A program made the translations under genes and the position numbers. Under the pieces are notes generated by a model, which saw nothing but the letters and a program-made list of their open reading frames with translations, ran no database searches and was not told where the DNA came from. Below are positions 48,868-60,265 of a stretch of 64,000 nt of DNA, piece by piece (position 1 is the stretch's first letter; the number at the start of each line of letters is the position of its first letter). This stretch comes from Buxus sempervirens (taxonomy: Eukaryota > Streptophyta > Magnoliopsida > Buxales > Buxaceae). The stretch spans positions 5,270,001-5,334,000 of the forward strand of contig OX387192.1 in NCBI GenBank assembly GCA_947561395.2, given 5' to 3'.

Positions 48868-49461
48868 ATGGCATTTGGCAGTGGTAGTAGAGGGGGCAGA
48901 GATGATGGCAAGAGGCAGGATATTGGCGGGGCCCATGGCATGAGATACGAAGGAGACAGAAATAAGACGGTCTGCAACTATTGCCACCAAATCATAAAAG
49001 GTTGTGGAGTATCATGGTTGAAGCAGCATTTGGCGCACGGCTACAAGAACGTGGCCAATTGTCCTCAAGTCCCTCTAGAGGTTAAGAAGTAGATGAAAGA
49101 GCACTTAGAGTCAGGGAGTGCATCTAGGGAGGGGAAGAGGCACGCATGAGAGGAGGTTAGACGTAGATTGGCAAAGCCTTTCCGACCCTCAGTGCCTAAT
49201 GATGATGACACCGTGTACCCCGACGATATTGTGATAGAGGCAGAGAGGGCAGCATTCAGAGCCTCAATGCGAGCATCTGTGCAATCTGAGTTTGAGAGGA
49301 GAGAGACGGGGAGGTACAGATTTCACAGGGGTGGTACCTCTAGAGGAGATGCAAATGCAATTGATTTTGATACTCTTAGACATGGGGCTGGGGATGGACC
49401 TGGGCTCACTCGTTCTCAGAGCACCAGGATGCCCGATTATCCTATGGAGTCAAGTATGTAG
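48868..49461 (+). pseudogene. BED zinc-finger (hAT transposase-like) N-terminus, broken
   Basis: The frame opens at ATG 48868. Residues about 25-70 form a BED finger (KTVCNYCHQIIKGCGVSWLK then QHLAHGYKNVANC), as at the N-terminus of hAT transposases and domesticated relatives. In the same frame a TAG (49090-49092) and a TGA (49147-49149) interrupt it before it runs on to 49461. That last part is charged (DDIVIEAERAAFRASMRASV) and typical of the linker after the finger. The catalytic and dimerisation domains are absent. A relic of a transposase or domesticated gene. Confidence 0.65.
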
Positions 49462-49464
49462 CGT

Positions 49465-50910
49465 TCATCTTATATCAGATGCTGCCATGTGTAATAACTG
49501 ATGGCTTCTGTGTTTTCATTGAAAAATGTGAAAACACTTTGTACATTCTAATATCAGAGGTCATCAAACGCTGCATGTGACAACATTTGACACAAGTTGT
49601 AGGGTCTGCGGCACAAAGCCTACGATAGACAATTTCAAACCACTTCAAAAATGCCAGAAAATGACAATCACTGTAGCCGTACCATGCTGGGTCATGTCCA
49701 TTGGGCTATTGCTGGCACAATAGGCTCATTAGTAATATGATATATATAATATAATGTTATACATTATCTATACAAATAGAATATAACATAGAGAGTCTAA
49801 TTGTAATCTTAAAAAACTTATCCTTTAGTTTAAGTCTAGGGCATAAACGAGCAAGAGGAAAACATAGCGTTTCTCAGTTAACCCTAAATCATACATATAA
49901 TTGTAAATTCTACATTTTACTTCCACTACCTGTCATCTTACCAAAACATCCAAAGATTGAAGAACCTCTTCCCTCTTTCATGTAATTTTGGTTCATCTAT
50001 AAAGAGAAGATGGGGGAATATTCCTTCTAGATTCTGGCCTCCTTTTCTTTTTCTAAAATTTACCCTCCTCAAACAAAACAATCCCCCACTATTTTATACT
50101 AACTACCTCCAGCTGTTTATCCAAGTGGGCCCATGTTTTCTACGCACGTAGTGCGTGCAACCCCCTAGTCCTTTTTAATCCTAACATCATTAACTCTATA
50201 ATCGGTTAGTATAAATTAAAGAAAAAAAGGCCAAAAAACCAAAAAGAAACAGAGAGAAAATAACCTCGTAATATCTTGATTTGTTCAATTGTTTTTTATG
50301 AAAAGAAATAAAATAAAAAGATGAAAAAAAAAACGAAATGAGATACCGGATTTAGTGTTTTTAAAACAAAGGGTGTAGGGATAAAATCTGTATTTTATAA
50401 ATATAAGCATAGTTCACGGTTAGAAAGAAATTAAAACAGCGTTTCTTGGGTAAAAAAATAATAAAATTATAAAGTAGAATATGCCAAAATAATTGTAGTT
50501 TATGGTTAGCTGAGAAATTATCGTTTTTATCATTCTTAAGAAGCTTTTTCGTTACTAAGCCTAAAAACTCTGGTTTCTAGTTAAAAGCTATGCTATTATA
50601 AAACGAAGTTATAGCCCTTTAGTTGACAAAAAAATTGTTTAATTCTAAAAGACTGTCACATCCCAAAAAAAACTAACCCACATTACATTTAAATAACCAT
50701 GAATATTGTTAGGTCTAGTAGTGGGTAAATTTCATGTCAAAAGTGGTGTATAGAGTATTAGAGAACCATTCAGTGTCTCATTTTCATAGGGGTAAAATTT
50801 GGAGTTGAAATGTGCGAGTTATGAATGTGGCTTAATGTTATCTTGAAGCAAAGATCAATTGCTACTCGAGCTGGGGACATACAAGAGATTTCCTTTGTCA
50901 GTGCTCGACC
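49465..50910 (+). repeat. Paralogous repeat copy B
   Basis: Direct paralog of copy A (40282-40582 plus 45940-47165), with a 173-bp Helitron at 49996-50168. It lacks the large Helitron and the 214-bp insert of copy A. Homology ends near GCTCGACCT on both sides. Confidence 0.8.
49996..50168 (+). mobile_element. 173-bp Helitron with known empty site
   Basis: Starts TCTATAAAGAGAAGATGG and ends GCAACCCCCTAG, between A (49995) and T (50169). Copy A has GGTTCATCCTTTTTAATC intact at 46191-46208, with the insertion point between 46196 and 46197. A 3' palindromic stretch (CTACGCACGTAGTGCGTGC) precedes CTAG. Same family as 740, 18646 and 38837, opposite orientation. Confidence 0.85.
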
Positions 50911-51046
50911 TCAAGAATGATCCAATTGAGATCCTGTAAAGGCTCTATCTACAATCTGGAATAGAGCCTCTACAAGATGGTGACATCTGTCCCACTTAAA
51001 CCACTTAAATCTCCATTTTGTTAAAGATCCATTTTGTTAAGCAACT

Positions 51047-51235
51047 AAAACAAAAGGGACAAAAGGCACTTTTGGTAAATTCTCTCTCACTCTGAGTGAT
51101 CTATTCACATGTATATATATGTTTACAAGTGTATACAGGATTAAATTATACAGGGAAAGAAGATCTATATATATGTTTACAAGTGTATACAGGATTAAAT
51201 TATACAGGGAAAGAAGATCTTTATGCATGATTCAC
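51047..51235 (-). repeat. Copia LTR piece (minus orientation) with 54-bp duplication
   Basis: Inverted match to 53362-53502. It follows the pol region and a purine-rich tract (TTGAGGGGGGATAATAAGGG, minus strand, about 51307-51288). Within it 51113-51166 is repeated exactly as 51167-51220. Ends are not exact. Confidence 0.6.
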
Positions 51236-53336
51236 TGTGGCGTGTCTGGAGACATGGATATTGCGTGATCGGTAGTATCTATAGTTCCCTTATTATCCCC
51301 CCTCAAGTTGAGCGGGAGTGAGCGGACACACAGCTTGCCACAAAGTTCCAGGAATCTTGCAGTAGGTACAGGCTTGGTGAAGGCATTAGCTAGTTGAGCT
51401 TCACTAGGCAAGAAATGAACAGACAACGCACGTTGGTGAACCTGCTCATGGATGAAACAATAATCAATCGCAACATGCTTAGTACATGCATGGAGGACAG
51501 GATTTGCAGATAAGTACATAGCCCCAAGATTGTCACACCAAAGGCGCAGGCATGTAGTGGTGGAAATGCTCAATTCTTGTAAGAGGGATTTAATCCACAA
51601 CAATTTTGAGGTAGCATTGGCAATGGATTTATATTCAGCCTCAGTACTAGAACGAGCCACTGTAGGTTGTTTCTTCGAACTCCGTGAGACCAAGGACTGA
51701 CCAAAAAAGACACAATATCCACTCGTTGATTTTCTGTCATTTGGGCAACCTGCCCAATCAGCATCGGCATACACAGATAAGACAGAGGTCTTGCTGGAAC
51801 GGAGTAGAAGTCCAAAATCTATTGTATCACGCAGGTAACACAAGATGCGTTTGACAGCCGCCCAATGCTTGTCAATAGGCTTATGCATAAACTGGCACAC
51901 CTTGTATGCAATGTCAGGACAAGTAAGGGATAGGTATTGGAGAGCACCAACCACACTACGATAAAGGCTCAGATCAGAGAAATTCGCACCATCAAACAAA
52001 GAAAGTTGAGTACTAGAGGCCATTGGAGAATGCATGGCTTTGGCATTGGACATTTTTGTGCGATCTAGAAGGTCCATTATGTAACATTTTGGACTAAGCA
52101 GTAGGCCTTCAGGTGTGTGAATGGTTTCAATGCCGAGAAAGAAATGCAGGTCCCCAAGGTCTTTAACGGCAAACTCCAAACTGAGGGGCTTAATGAGCGA
52201 TGATATAGCTGAAGGGGAGGAGCTAGTAATAATAAGTATGTCATCGACATATACAAGTACAAAAAGCTGAATAACATGGGAGTTGAAAATAAACAATGAA
52301 GTGTCTGACTTGGAGTTGTTGAAGCCGAATTCAAATAGATTAGCACTCAAGCGAGCATACCATGCACGGGGAGCCTGCTTTAGACCATAAAGAGCTTTAT
52401 GAAATCGACATACATGATGAGGAAGAGCCTTATCAAAATAACCAGTGGGTTGAGTCATGAACATTTCTTCGTCCAAGAAACCATGTAAGAAGGCATTGGA
52501 GATTTCAATCTGCTTGATAGGCCATTGCTGTGAGATGGCATAGGTAAGGACCAAACGGATGGTAGTGGGTTTGATCACTGGACTAAAATTATCACCATAG
52601 TCAATGCCTGGTTGTTGGTGGTATCCTTTGGCGACAAGGGCAAGCCGTGTAACAAACCGGTTTACCTGTGGAATCCCTCTTTACACAGTACACCCAATTA
52701 TTCCCGATTATGTTCGTTCCTTCTTGTAAAGGAACAAGTTGCCACATAGCATTCTTCATTAGTGCAGAATATTCATCATCCATGGCTTGCCTCCAAGGCT
52801 CATATTTGACTGCACAAGAGTAGCTTTCAGGATCATCGGGGACAGTAGTAAGGTTTGCCATAAAAGCCTGTGGTTCCTTGTAAGGAATACTACCATCGAA
52901 AAAATTTTTGGTTTGAAAATTTGATTTTGTGTCCTAGTACGCATTGGATGAATACGTGCATGGAAGCTTCTGTTGCAGAAGGATATGGATTTTCAGAAGA
53001 GAGATCCACAGGAAGAACACTTTCTAAGTTATTTGAATTGGACCGAATATGAGAGGATAGGGGAGTTAAAGCTGACACGTGATTATGGGGAGAGAGTATA
53101 GGAGAAGACTCGGTCAAAGGTTGATTAGATGATGGGGTTAAAATAGGAGTAACCGAATTTTGAGGAGGTGATTGATCCCGGGAAAGATGCATGACTGATC
53201 GGGTTGGTGAGTGAGCTGTATGGGAAGAGCTCACAGCTGGTTGCGATAAGTCAGGAGCATTAATAGGGGAAGTTGGCAATGAATGAGAGGCCAAATTATG
53301 CCGCAGTGATTGAGATGGAGATTTAATGGAAGGCAA
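51232..53336 (-). pseudogene. Ty1/copia pol remnant (RT and RNase H)
   Basis: The main frame (about 52668-51232) encodes reverse transcriptase with QIEISNAFLHGFLDEEMFM, LYGLKQAPRAWYARL and the catalytic YVDDILI. RNase H follows with ADADWAGCPNDRKSTSGYCV, SSTEAEY and LWCDNLGAMYLSANP. Upstream frames (52861-52601 and 53336-52890) hold the start of RT (KYEPWRQAMDDEYSALMKN ... NNWVYCVKRD) and the Ser/Pro-rich linker before it, separated by frameshifts near 52680 and 52900. Gag, protease and integrase are missing. The order INT-RT-RNH expected of copia is implied by the linker. Inactive. Confidence 0.85.
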
Positions 53337-53361
53337 CCAAGCTGAGCTGAAGATTCACGCC

Positions 53362-53502
53362 ACCGTGAATCATGCATAAAGATCTTCTTTCCCTTTATAA
53401 TGTAATCCTGTATACACTTGTAAACATATATATACATGTGAATAGATCACTCAGTGTGTGAGAGAGAATTTACCAAAAGTGCCTTTTGTCCCTTTCGTTT
53501 TA
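53362..53502 (+). repeat. Copia LTR piece in opposite orientation, with PBS-like site
   Basis: Matches the inverse of 51047-51235 (CACGCCACCGTGAATCATGC ... TTTTGTCCCTTTCGTTTTA). It is followed at 53503 by TGGTATC, the first seven bases of the initiator-Met tRNA primer site. This LTR therefore reads plus while the pol remnant next to it reads minus: either a second, truncated insertion or a local inversion. Confidence 0.55.
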
Positions 53503-53509
53503 TGGTATC

Positions 53510-53939
53510 GACGTAAGAAAGGGAAGAAGAAAACAACCTGAAAGAATTTGCTCTGGCTTAAGCTTTTGGAATTATTCGATGAATATACAAAGAATGAATG
53601 AAATATATAGCTGATAACTCTTGCTACCACGACTAACAGAACCAGCTACCAAAAATAGAAAAAATAACATAACCAATGAAGAGCTGTACATCCTAACAAA
53701 TTGATTCTTGCCCATCTTTATGCATGTGATGCAAATGACGTGTAAGAGATTCCTCTTCCAGATGATGACAAGTAGTTGGGGAAGATATGCTTGTAGCCTT
53801 TTTACCAAAAAAGTGACCTGTAGCATTAAAAGTAGAAATTTCGTGCTGTAATCCCCCCCCCCCCCCCCCAACAAGATGGAGAATATAAGTTTACTATTCC
53901 TATCTAGAGGGAGTGCAGGAGCTTAGAAGTGTGCACACC
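53510..53939. other. Flank of the copia relic, no gene seen
   Basis: A 17-base C run lies at 53853-53869. The minus-strand ORF 53874-53572 has no clear domain; a neighbouring frame reads TRHLHHMHKDGQ, possibly copia interior, but too short to assign. Confidence 0.3.
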
Positions 53940-55928
53940 TGATTTCAGTCGCACGACGAGGCGCATGCAAAACGATGCGTGCCTTGGGACTGTTTGGAGT
54001 TGCCACTGCCTGAGAGGTGCAGGCAGACACGAAAGTGTGAGACATGGAAAAAATCACCCGAAGATGATCATCCCTCCGTCAACACACGGGCTCAACGCAA
54101 AAATGGGAGAGTCACCACCATTCATAATTTTGGGGTGAGAATGGACACCAAAATATTAAAGATAAGCAAAAAGAGATAAAATGCCAATTCTAAGGTAAAA
54201 ATAACCCTACTTGAAAATCAAATCCAGAGATGGGTAAAGGATTAGATTATGAACGGGGGAAGGTGTTAGGCACCCCCATTCACCCACGCAAGGTGGTTGC
54301 CAAGTGTTTGTTCATGCTAAAAGAAAATAGGAAGCTTGCTAAAAAACCATGAAAAGCCTTGAAAAAGGAACAAGTGTATGATATATTCACATGAAGATCC
54401 AAATGGATTTTAGATCTTCCCTTATGTCAATATCATTTCTGAAATGTCATAAAAGATGGAAATCAAAGCACAAGTTGCTCAAAACCAAGTTGAATCAAAT
54501 CCGGAAAATTTGGTGAAAGTAATGCCATTTATCTTGAAATCATTCAAATCCAATTTTAAATCAAATCAAACCAAATCCATTTGAAAGACTATGGTAAATA
54601 ATAGTCTCATGCAAAATTTCAAGTAATTCCGGGTGAAAACCTAGGAGTTATGTTCCTTGAAAGTTGCTGCTGGGGATATTTAAAAGTGATGAGTGGGCAA
54701 CTTTGGAAAATCACCTAGAAAACTCCACTCCGTAAAAACCCACGAAATTTGGTGTGATGGAAGTCTGTATGACCATCTTTCAAAAGAAACTAGCCTCATA
54801 AAAAACTCATTCGGATGTGCCTTGGGTGGTCTCCCGAACAGGCCCCAAAGATCACAGATTTACCCAGAAAAGTGCCATTGAGCAGTTCTGAGTAAATCGG
54901 CTACCAATAATACAAATGGAGTCCAAAAATTATGAAACTAACTGGATTTGAAAATAGACTCATAAAGGAGTACTCAGAAAGTAAAATCACTCGAATCGGA
55001 TTTAAAACAAACACATGGCGCTCCGTCGAAGAGACAAGTTCTGTATTTGAACCTGAACTATCCAATAAACTTCAACAGAGAGGTGTCAAAAATCCGCTTG
55101 ATAGAAATTAATGAAATTTGGTGGACATAAACTAGATAGCCTCACCTTTCCCACGGTTCTGAAATTACTCCAAAATTCATCCGGACGATGAAGTTATGAG
55201 CATCCTAAGTAAGGGTACAGTTGCTGTCAAGCTAAGCCACTTTTGAAGAAAACCAAATCCGAAAAGTGATAAAAATGTGTGATTCGTGCAAGATGAATCC
55301 AAAACCTTTAGAAATCACTTAAAAACATTCCAGAATTGATTGAGGCCATTTATTTGAGATTTATTACAATGAATGTAATAAATCCCCAAATGTGAGCCTA
55401 TCCCGCCAAAATAGTGATATGTATGTGCAAGTGTGAAAAACCAAACAAGATCAATAGCATGCATACATATTCATCAAAATAAGGTTCTAAACAGCCTAGG
55501 GTACCGTTCCATTATCGTTTCACTCTGTTCTCTCTCCCTGTTAAACACGGTTCTTCAAGATAATCAAGGGTACTTTGAATATGAAACGGTTTACAATCAA
55601 TCAAAAAGCTTTATTCTACATAGGTTCTAGCACTAGGGTCAATCCCCAGTCTCGTTTCTCCTAGATCCCGCCTTCACGTTTTACGGCTAGGGGGAGTCTC
55701 GAGATACTTTGAGCCGGGGAAGGGTTTTCACACACAAAGAAGGCCTTATTCTACAGAAAGGTAGAAGAAGAGATCTAGATCTAGGAATGTAAAGACAAAA
55801 TAAAAGAAAAGTTTGAGGCTTACCTGGGTTCTGGAAGCGATCCCGCAGCGGTTTTCTTCTTCTCTTGGAGTTCTTCTTGGCGAGAATTCAAAACAAGAGT
55901 TAATTGCCATTTGCTTGAGGAGGAGCCT

Positions 55929-55940
55929 CCTATTTATAGG
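55929..55940 (-). promoter_or_regulatory. TATA box of the solo LTR
   Basis: CCTATAAATAGG on the minus strand. Immediately upstream (55943-55960) lies AACCCTAACCCTAACC, two telomere-type units resembling the telo-box of plant promoters. Confidence 0.5.
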
Positions 55941-56103
55941 CAAAGGTTAGGGTTAGGGTTGGTGAGAATGGTAGACACAACATAATGTCTATAGCCCACC
56001 AACCTTAACCCTAAGGCTATTTCCGAGATTTCCCTTCATTTAATGAAGGATATGATGGTAAAAGTGAAAAGCTCTCGGAAAACCCTAATTTTGAGCAAAA
56101 CTT

Positions 56104-56250
56104 GTGTATCCGATATATCAGGCCGGATACACAAGGGCCTTAAGGTATCCGGTATATAATACCGGATACACTAAGGATTGCTTGTATCCGGTATGTTCCA
56201 CCGGATACAAAGGAAAATACTTGTATCCGGCCTGAGTTGCCGGATACAAG
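56104..56250 (-). repeat. Palindrome array TATCCGG/CCGGATA in U3
   Basis: Four pairs of inverted TATCCGG and CCGGATA units in about 147 bp, about 165 bp upstream of the TATA box. The motif differs from the gag-only element but the position and layout match. Confidence 0.65.
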
Positions 56251-56288
56251 GAAAAAAGCCTTTTTTCTGAATTTTAACACAGGCAATA

Positions 56289-56370
56289 CTTATTTACATG
56301 TAATATCGTTTAAGTAAATGTCCTCGTATTTTTTAATCTCCATTTACTTAAGATATTACATGTAAATAAG
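56289..56370. repeat. Long inverted repeat, about 30-bp arms
   Basis: CTTATTTACATGTAATATC... at 56289-56320 is matched by its near-perfect reverse complement at 56341-56370, with a 20-base loop and two extra bases in one arm. A C run follows immediately. Confidence 0.65.
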
Positions 56371-57780
56371 CAAACACCCCCCCCCCCCCATTTGAATCCA
56401 TTAAAAATAGTTCCAGACCCAAATTCCAAGTGAATAAAAAGTCAACTTTCCAGTTCTAGGCAAAATTCCGATTTTTCAGGTCTGAAAAAAAGGTTCAATA
56501 TGTTAAAACCAAGGTATTCGCCAAGATTTAAAATCTCAAAAAATTCTTTTATGCAATAACATGGCTAAAAACCTGATTACCGGGAAAAATTATCTTGAAA
56601 TCTGGTTTTAAAAAATATTTCATTTTCTGGGGTCAAAAGTCAACAAAATTCAACCGGAAAAAGTTTGACTTTGCACAAAAGATTGAATTCGGGCCTTTTC
56701 CTTTTCCGTTTTGGATTCAAATGGGTTAAGTATCTCAAACCCAATGCAAAGAATTGAAAATTCCAATAAAATATTTCTCTCCTTCAAGATTTATCAAAAA
56801 TCGTGCAATTTTGGGGTGTCTACAGAAAGGGCATATATTTGGGCCTAATTTTTGTGGTCCGCGACTTTATTAGAGATCTGAGCAAGTTCTCGGTTATGTC
56901 TAGGGAAGTTCGAAGACACCCTAGCCCACCCCATCAGTTGACGGGTCCCATGGGTCTCCCTGGTTCTGATCAACTTAGTTCTCACCCAATTCCTAGGCTA
57001 GCATGTACACTTATTTGGTCTGGTGGGGACCGCTGATGGTGTGGGTCCCCTTTTTATGTGATTTTATATTTTTATCATTTAATGAAGTAGGTCTGGAATG
57101 GGCCCCGTTGGAAGGCCCATTGGAATCCAAGTTGGGTCAAGTCAAGCCCAAGGCCCAGATAGGATTATTGGGTAACCCTTATTGGACTTGGTTATTTGGT
57201 ATTAAGATTTATTAAATATTTACAACATTAATAAGTTTTAAGCTTTTAAGGCCCAATGGGCCTGGATTGGCCCATGGGTAGTTAACCAGGTGACCTCGGG
57301 CCCATTTGTCAAAACGGGCCTTGGTTTGAGCCAAATTGGGTGTGGGCCCTGTTGGAGGGCCCACGAAGCATCGTTGGGCCCAACTGGGCCCATAGTCCCA
57401 AAAATGGGGTTAGAATAGTCCAAATGAGCCCAAAGGGTCGGGTCAAGTAAAAATGGGTCGGATTGGGTCCAACCGGGTCAAAAATCTGAATTTTAACTTT
57501 TTTACGAATTAACTGCATTAACTCTGTGGTCTGGGCCGGACCGCAGAGTTTATGCTATCGAGGATTGACCGCATATAAAATGCAGTAAAGTTTGGGCCGC
57601 ACTTACAGTGCGGTTTCGGCCCGATTTCCAACAACAAAAAAACGCCGCCACGGCCACCGGATTTGGTTCGTCCTCTCCTTGGGGGTGTACGCCGACTTCT
57701 GGGGCCTGCGGTACCTTCTCGATACTGATCATATGCCCATTCCGAGCCTAACCGCCTCATTTTTCAAACCATCCCGACAT

Positions 57781-58402
57781 GCTTTGACTTAAGCATCTGA
57801 TTGAAAGGGAGAGGGGAAAGAAACTTAAGGGGTACATGAGATGATACAAAGAGGACAGGACCCCTCTTTAACTAAAATAATTAGCAAAACAAACAGCAAA
57901 TATAAATGAGTTTAGATGACCCCTTTTTATTTTGATTACGAATCTATCCTCCCTTTCTTTTGTATGGAGAGTCCCCCGTACCATAGCGACTCCCTTAGTA
58001 TACAAAACAAGATTAGTTGGTTAGTATAAGGAAAAGAAAAATAAATTTGAAAATAATCAGCATAAATCTTGTTTAAGGGAACTTTTTTTTTTTTGGCAAG
58101 AAAAACAGCTCACGCTTTCTGGCCCTCTCTCTTCTTAAACAAGAGGGCAGAAGAAATCAAGACTGCAAATATTGCATAAGCTATATCCTGATCCATTATT
58201 CACTTTTAGGCTCATATAAAACGACTCAAAACAATTTGTATTACGTGGTTTCCCATTCAATGATTTGGGACAAAATGGGCTACAAAAGTAGCCACAAAAT
58301 TCATTTCTCATACGTATGCCGAAAAGAAAAATTCCGAGTGTTAAAAAGAAAAACTCCTCTAACATGGTAGTACTTCTCCATGCAAGTTTATGATCAACCG
58401 AA
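57781..58402. other. 3' flank of the GST pseudogene
   Basis: AT-rich, no gene found. It should contain the old 3' UTR of the GST gene, which ends at 58403. Confidence 0.4.
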
Positions 58403-58735
58403 TTAGGCCTTCTTCTGCATTTCTACCGTCTTTTACCGGACCGGTCGAGCCAAGATATCAACGCACCATGCATTGACATGTGGGCGAGAGCCGAATATTT
58501 TCTTCACCTGGGTGCCCATCAGATATTGCATCGTCAGAAGGTGATGCAGATCGGCTAAAGTAAAGCTATCTCCGACTATAAATTTAGACTTTCCCAGCTG
58601 AACCTCGTACACGTCCAGAACATGTGATAGTTGCTCATCGTATTTTTCGACAACTCCGGCGTCGTTAGTCATCCCAAACACCTGTTTCGCCAGCTTCGAA
58701 CTCAGTTTCGCTGCAACAAGATCGTACTCGTGCTG
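58403..58735 (-). pseudogene. Phi-class glutathione S-transferase, 3' fragment
   Basis: About 110 codons of the helical C-terminal domain: HEYDLVAAKLSSKLAKQVFG, VLDVYEVQLGKSKFIVGDSF and TLADLHHL, then YLMGTQVKKIFGSRPHVNAW. Plant phi GSTs conjugate glutathione to xenobiotics. A TAA at 58435-58433 replaces the residue after the ARPVR segment. The natural ending KTVEMQKKA and stop TAA (58405-58403) are still readable behind it. The expected Ala-Trp before it also reads Val-Arg. The thioredoxin-like N-terminal half is missing where the LTR begins (58736); it may lie beyond the element, outside the window. Confidence 0.8.
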
Positions 58736-59847
58736 TGCGCGAGGTCGCACGGGTAGGCACGCCTCCTAAAGGGTAATTCGGGAATGTTGGAGTCGCCACC
58801 CGCCTGATGGGGTGCAGGCGGACACCTGGGTGCCTAAGTTCTTCTACGAAGGCTTGGTCTGCGGCTTGAGATTCTAAGTAGGTTCTCGGTTGCGGTCTGG
58901 GGAAGTCCGTAGACACCCCAGTCCACCCCGTCAAACGACGAGTCCCATAGGTTTCCTTGGTTTGAGTCAACTTTGGTCTCTCACTCACCCGATTCCTATT
59001 CCAGCATGCCATTTTGATTAAGTCTGGCGGGACCGCCAAAGTGGTGTGGGTCCCTTTACTTGATTTTATCTTTTTAATTAAAGTGATGTGGGTCTGATTG
59101 GGCGAGCCCCGTTGGAGGGCCCGCGGATTCGTTGGTGGGCTTGGTTGAGCCCACGTGTCCCTTGTGGGCCTCAGTCTAGCCTGAGAGGCCCTTTGGGCTT
59201 TGGTTCAAATGAATTGATTTTATTCTAGGGTTCAAGTTTGATTATTTAGTTTTTTCCATGCACAAGTGGGCCGGGACGGTTTGTGGGCCCTTGAGTGGGC
59301 CCCACAGTTGTTTGCCAAATGATTTGAGATTTATCTTGCTTAAGTTTCCAAAGTGGGCCAGGATTTGGGCTTGGGGCCCTTTACCTGGGCTTGGGCTTGA
59401 AAGCCCAAGACTTCCTGAGTTACGGTTTTGAAACCCTAACCTTAGTTGGTTAATGGGCTTGGTGGGCCCGATAGGCCCTGCCTTGGTCTCGGCCAAACCA
59501 CGACCTAATTTAAGCATGCATGCCCCGCATAGGGCTTGGGTGGGCCTCAAGTGGTCCGGCCCGCCCAGTTCCTTTGATTATCGTATTTAAGCACGATTCA
59601 ATGGTTCGGGCTGGGTGGGCCCCGTTGGAGGGCCCACTGGAAATCAAGTCAGACCGGGTGGTCTGGGTCCCATGTTGGGTTCCCGGGTGACCCGGAAACC
59701 CTATTGGCATATTTGGTTCGGTTTGAGAATGTCACCCCACAGTTAAAAATCATGAAATACACAAAATATACGAAAATCACATACACTGGGTCCAAGGGGT
59801 ATTTTCGGAATTTAAAAAATATAGGCCATTCGGCCTTAAAAGGGTAG

Positions 59848-60265
59848 GCGCCGACCTCCGGGCGCTAGGCGCGAGGTCAGCGCGAGGTGGGCGGACCGAA
59901 AACAGCGAAAAAACACCCAAAAACGAAGTGGGCGCACCCAAAATGAGGTGGGCGCGAGGTGAGCGCGAGCTGAGCACGAGCTGAGCGCATCCAAATTTAG
60001 GTGAGCGCGAGGTGAGCGCATCCAAATTTAGGTGAGCGCGAGGTGAGCGCGAGGTGAGCACGAGGTGAGCGCGAGGTGAGCGCGAGATGAGCGCATCCGA
60101 ATTTAGGTGGGCGCGAGGTGAGCGCGAGATGAGCGCATCCGAATTTAGGTGGGCGCGAGGTGAGCACGAGCTGAGCGCGAGGTGAGCGCGAGCTCGGCAC
60201 GAAGTGGGCGGACCCAAGCTAGGTGAGCGCGAGCTCAGCGCGAGGTGAGCGTGAGCTCAGCGCAG
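59848..60265 (-). repeat. 11-bp minisatellite GAGGTGAGCGC
   Basis: About 35 units of GAGGTGAGCGC and variants (GAGCTGAGCAC, GAGGTGGGCGC), with interspersed GCATCCAAATTTAG inserts, in about 420 bp. Because 11 is not a multiple of 3, all frames repeat every 33 bp and stay open, giving spurious ORFs rich in RAHLALTSRSP. Located downstream of the LTR TATA box. Confidence 0.85.

Larger units (their letters stand above)
54036..56824 (-). mobile_element. Solo LTR, Tat/Ogre-like
   Basis: 2789 bp from TGTGAGACATGG to GGGGTGTCTACA on the plus strand, flanked by GAAAG at 54031-54035 and 56825-56829. It shares its edges and many internal blocks (GGGGAAGGTGTTAGGCACCC, CAAGGTGGTTGCCA) with the LTR of the gag-only element but is longer and from another family. 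No interior, PBS or PPT is present, so it arose by LTR-LTR recombination. On the minus strand: TATA box CCTATAAATAGG at 55929-55940, just below AACCCTAACCCTAACC (telo-box-like) and a palindrome array at 56104-56250. Confidence 0.8.
53940..57780 (-). repeat. GGGCC-rich LTR fragment split by a solo LTR
   Basis: The parts 53940-54030 and 56825 to about 57230 align in order with 58752-59160 of the second Tat-like LTR (shared GGAGTYGCCAC, GGTGCAGGCRGACAC, GTTCTCGGTT, ACACCCYAGYCCACCCC). Beyond this, to about 57780, the sequence keeps the GGGCC/GGCCC-rich style and ends without a recognisable LTR edge. An older, truncated relative of the 58736 element. Confidence 0.6.

Noticed and set aside
55943..55960. 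Interstitial telomere array
   Set aside because: Only about 2.5 units next to a TATA box; better read as a telo-box-like promoter element.
59777..60217. Minus-strand ORF of 146 codons rich in RAHLALTSRSP
   Set aside because: Produced by the 11-bp minisatellite.
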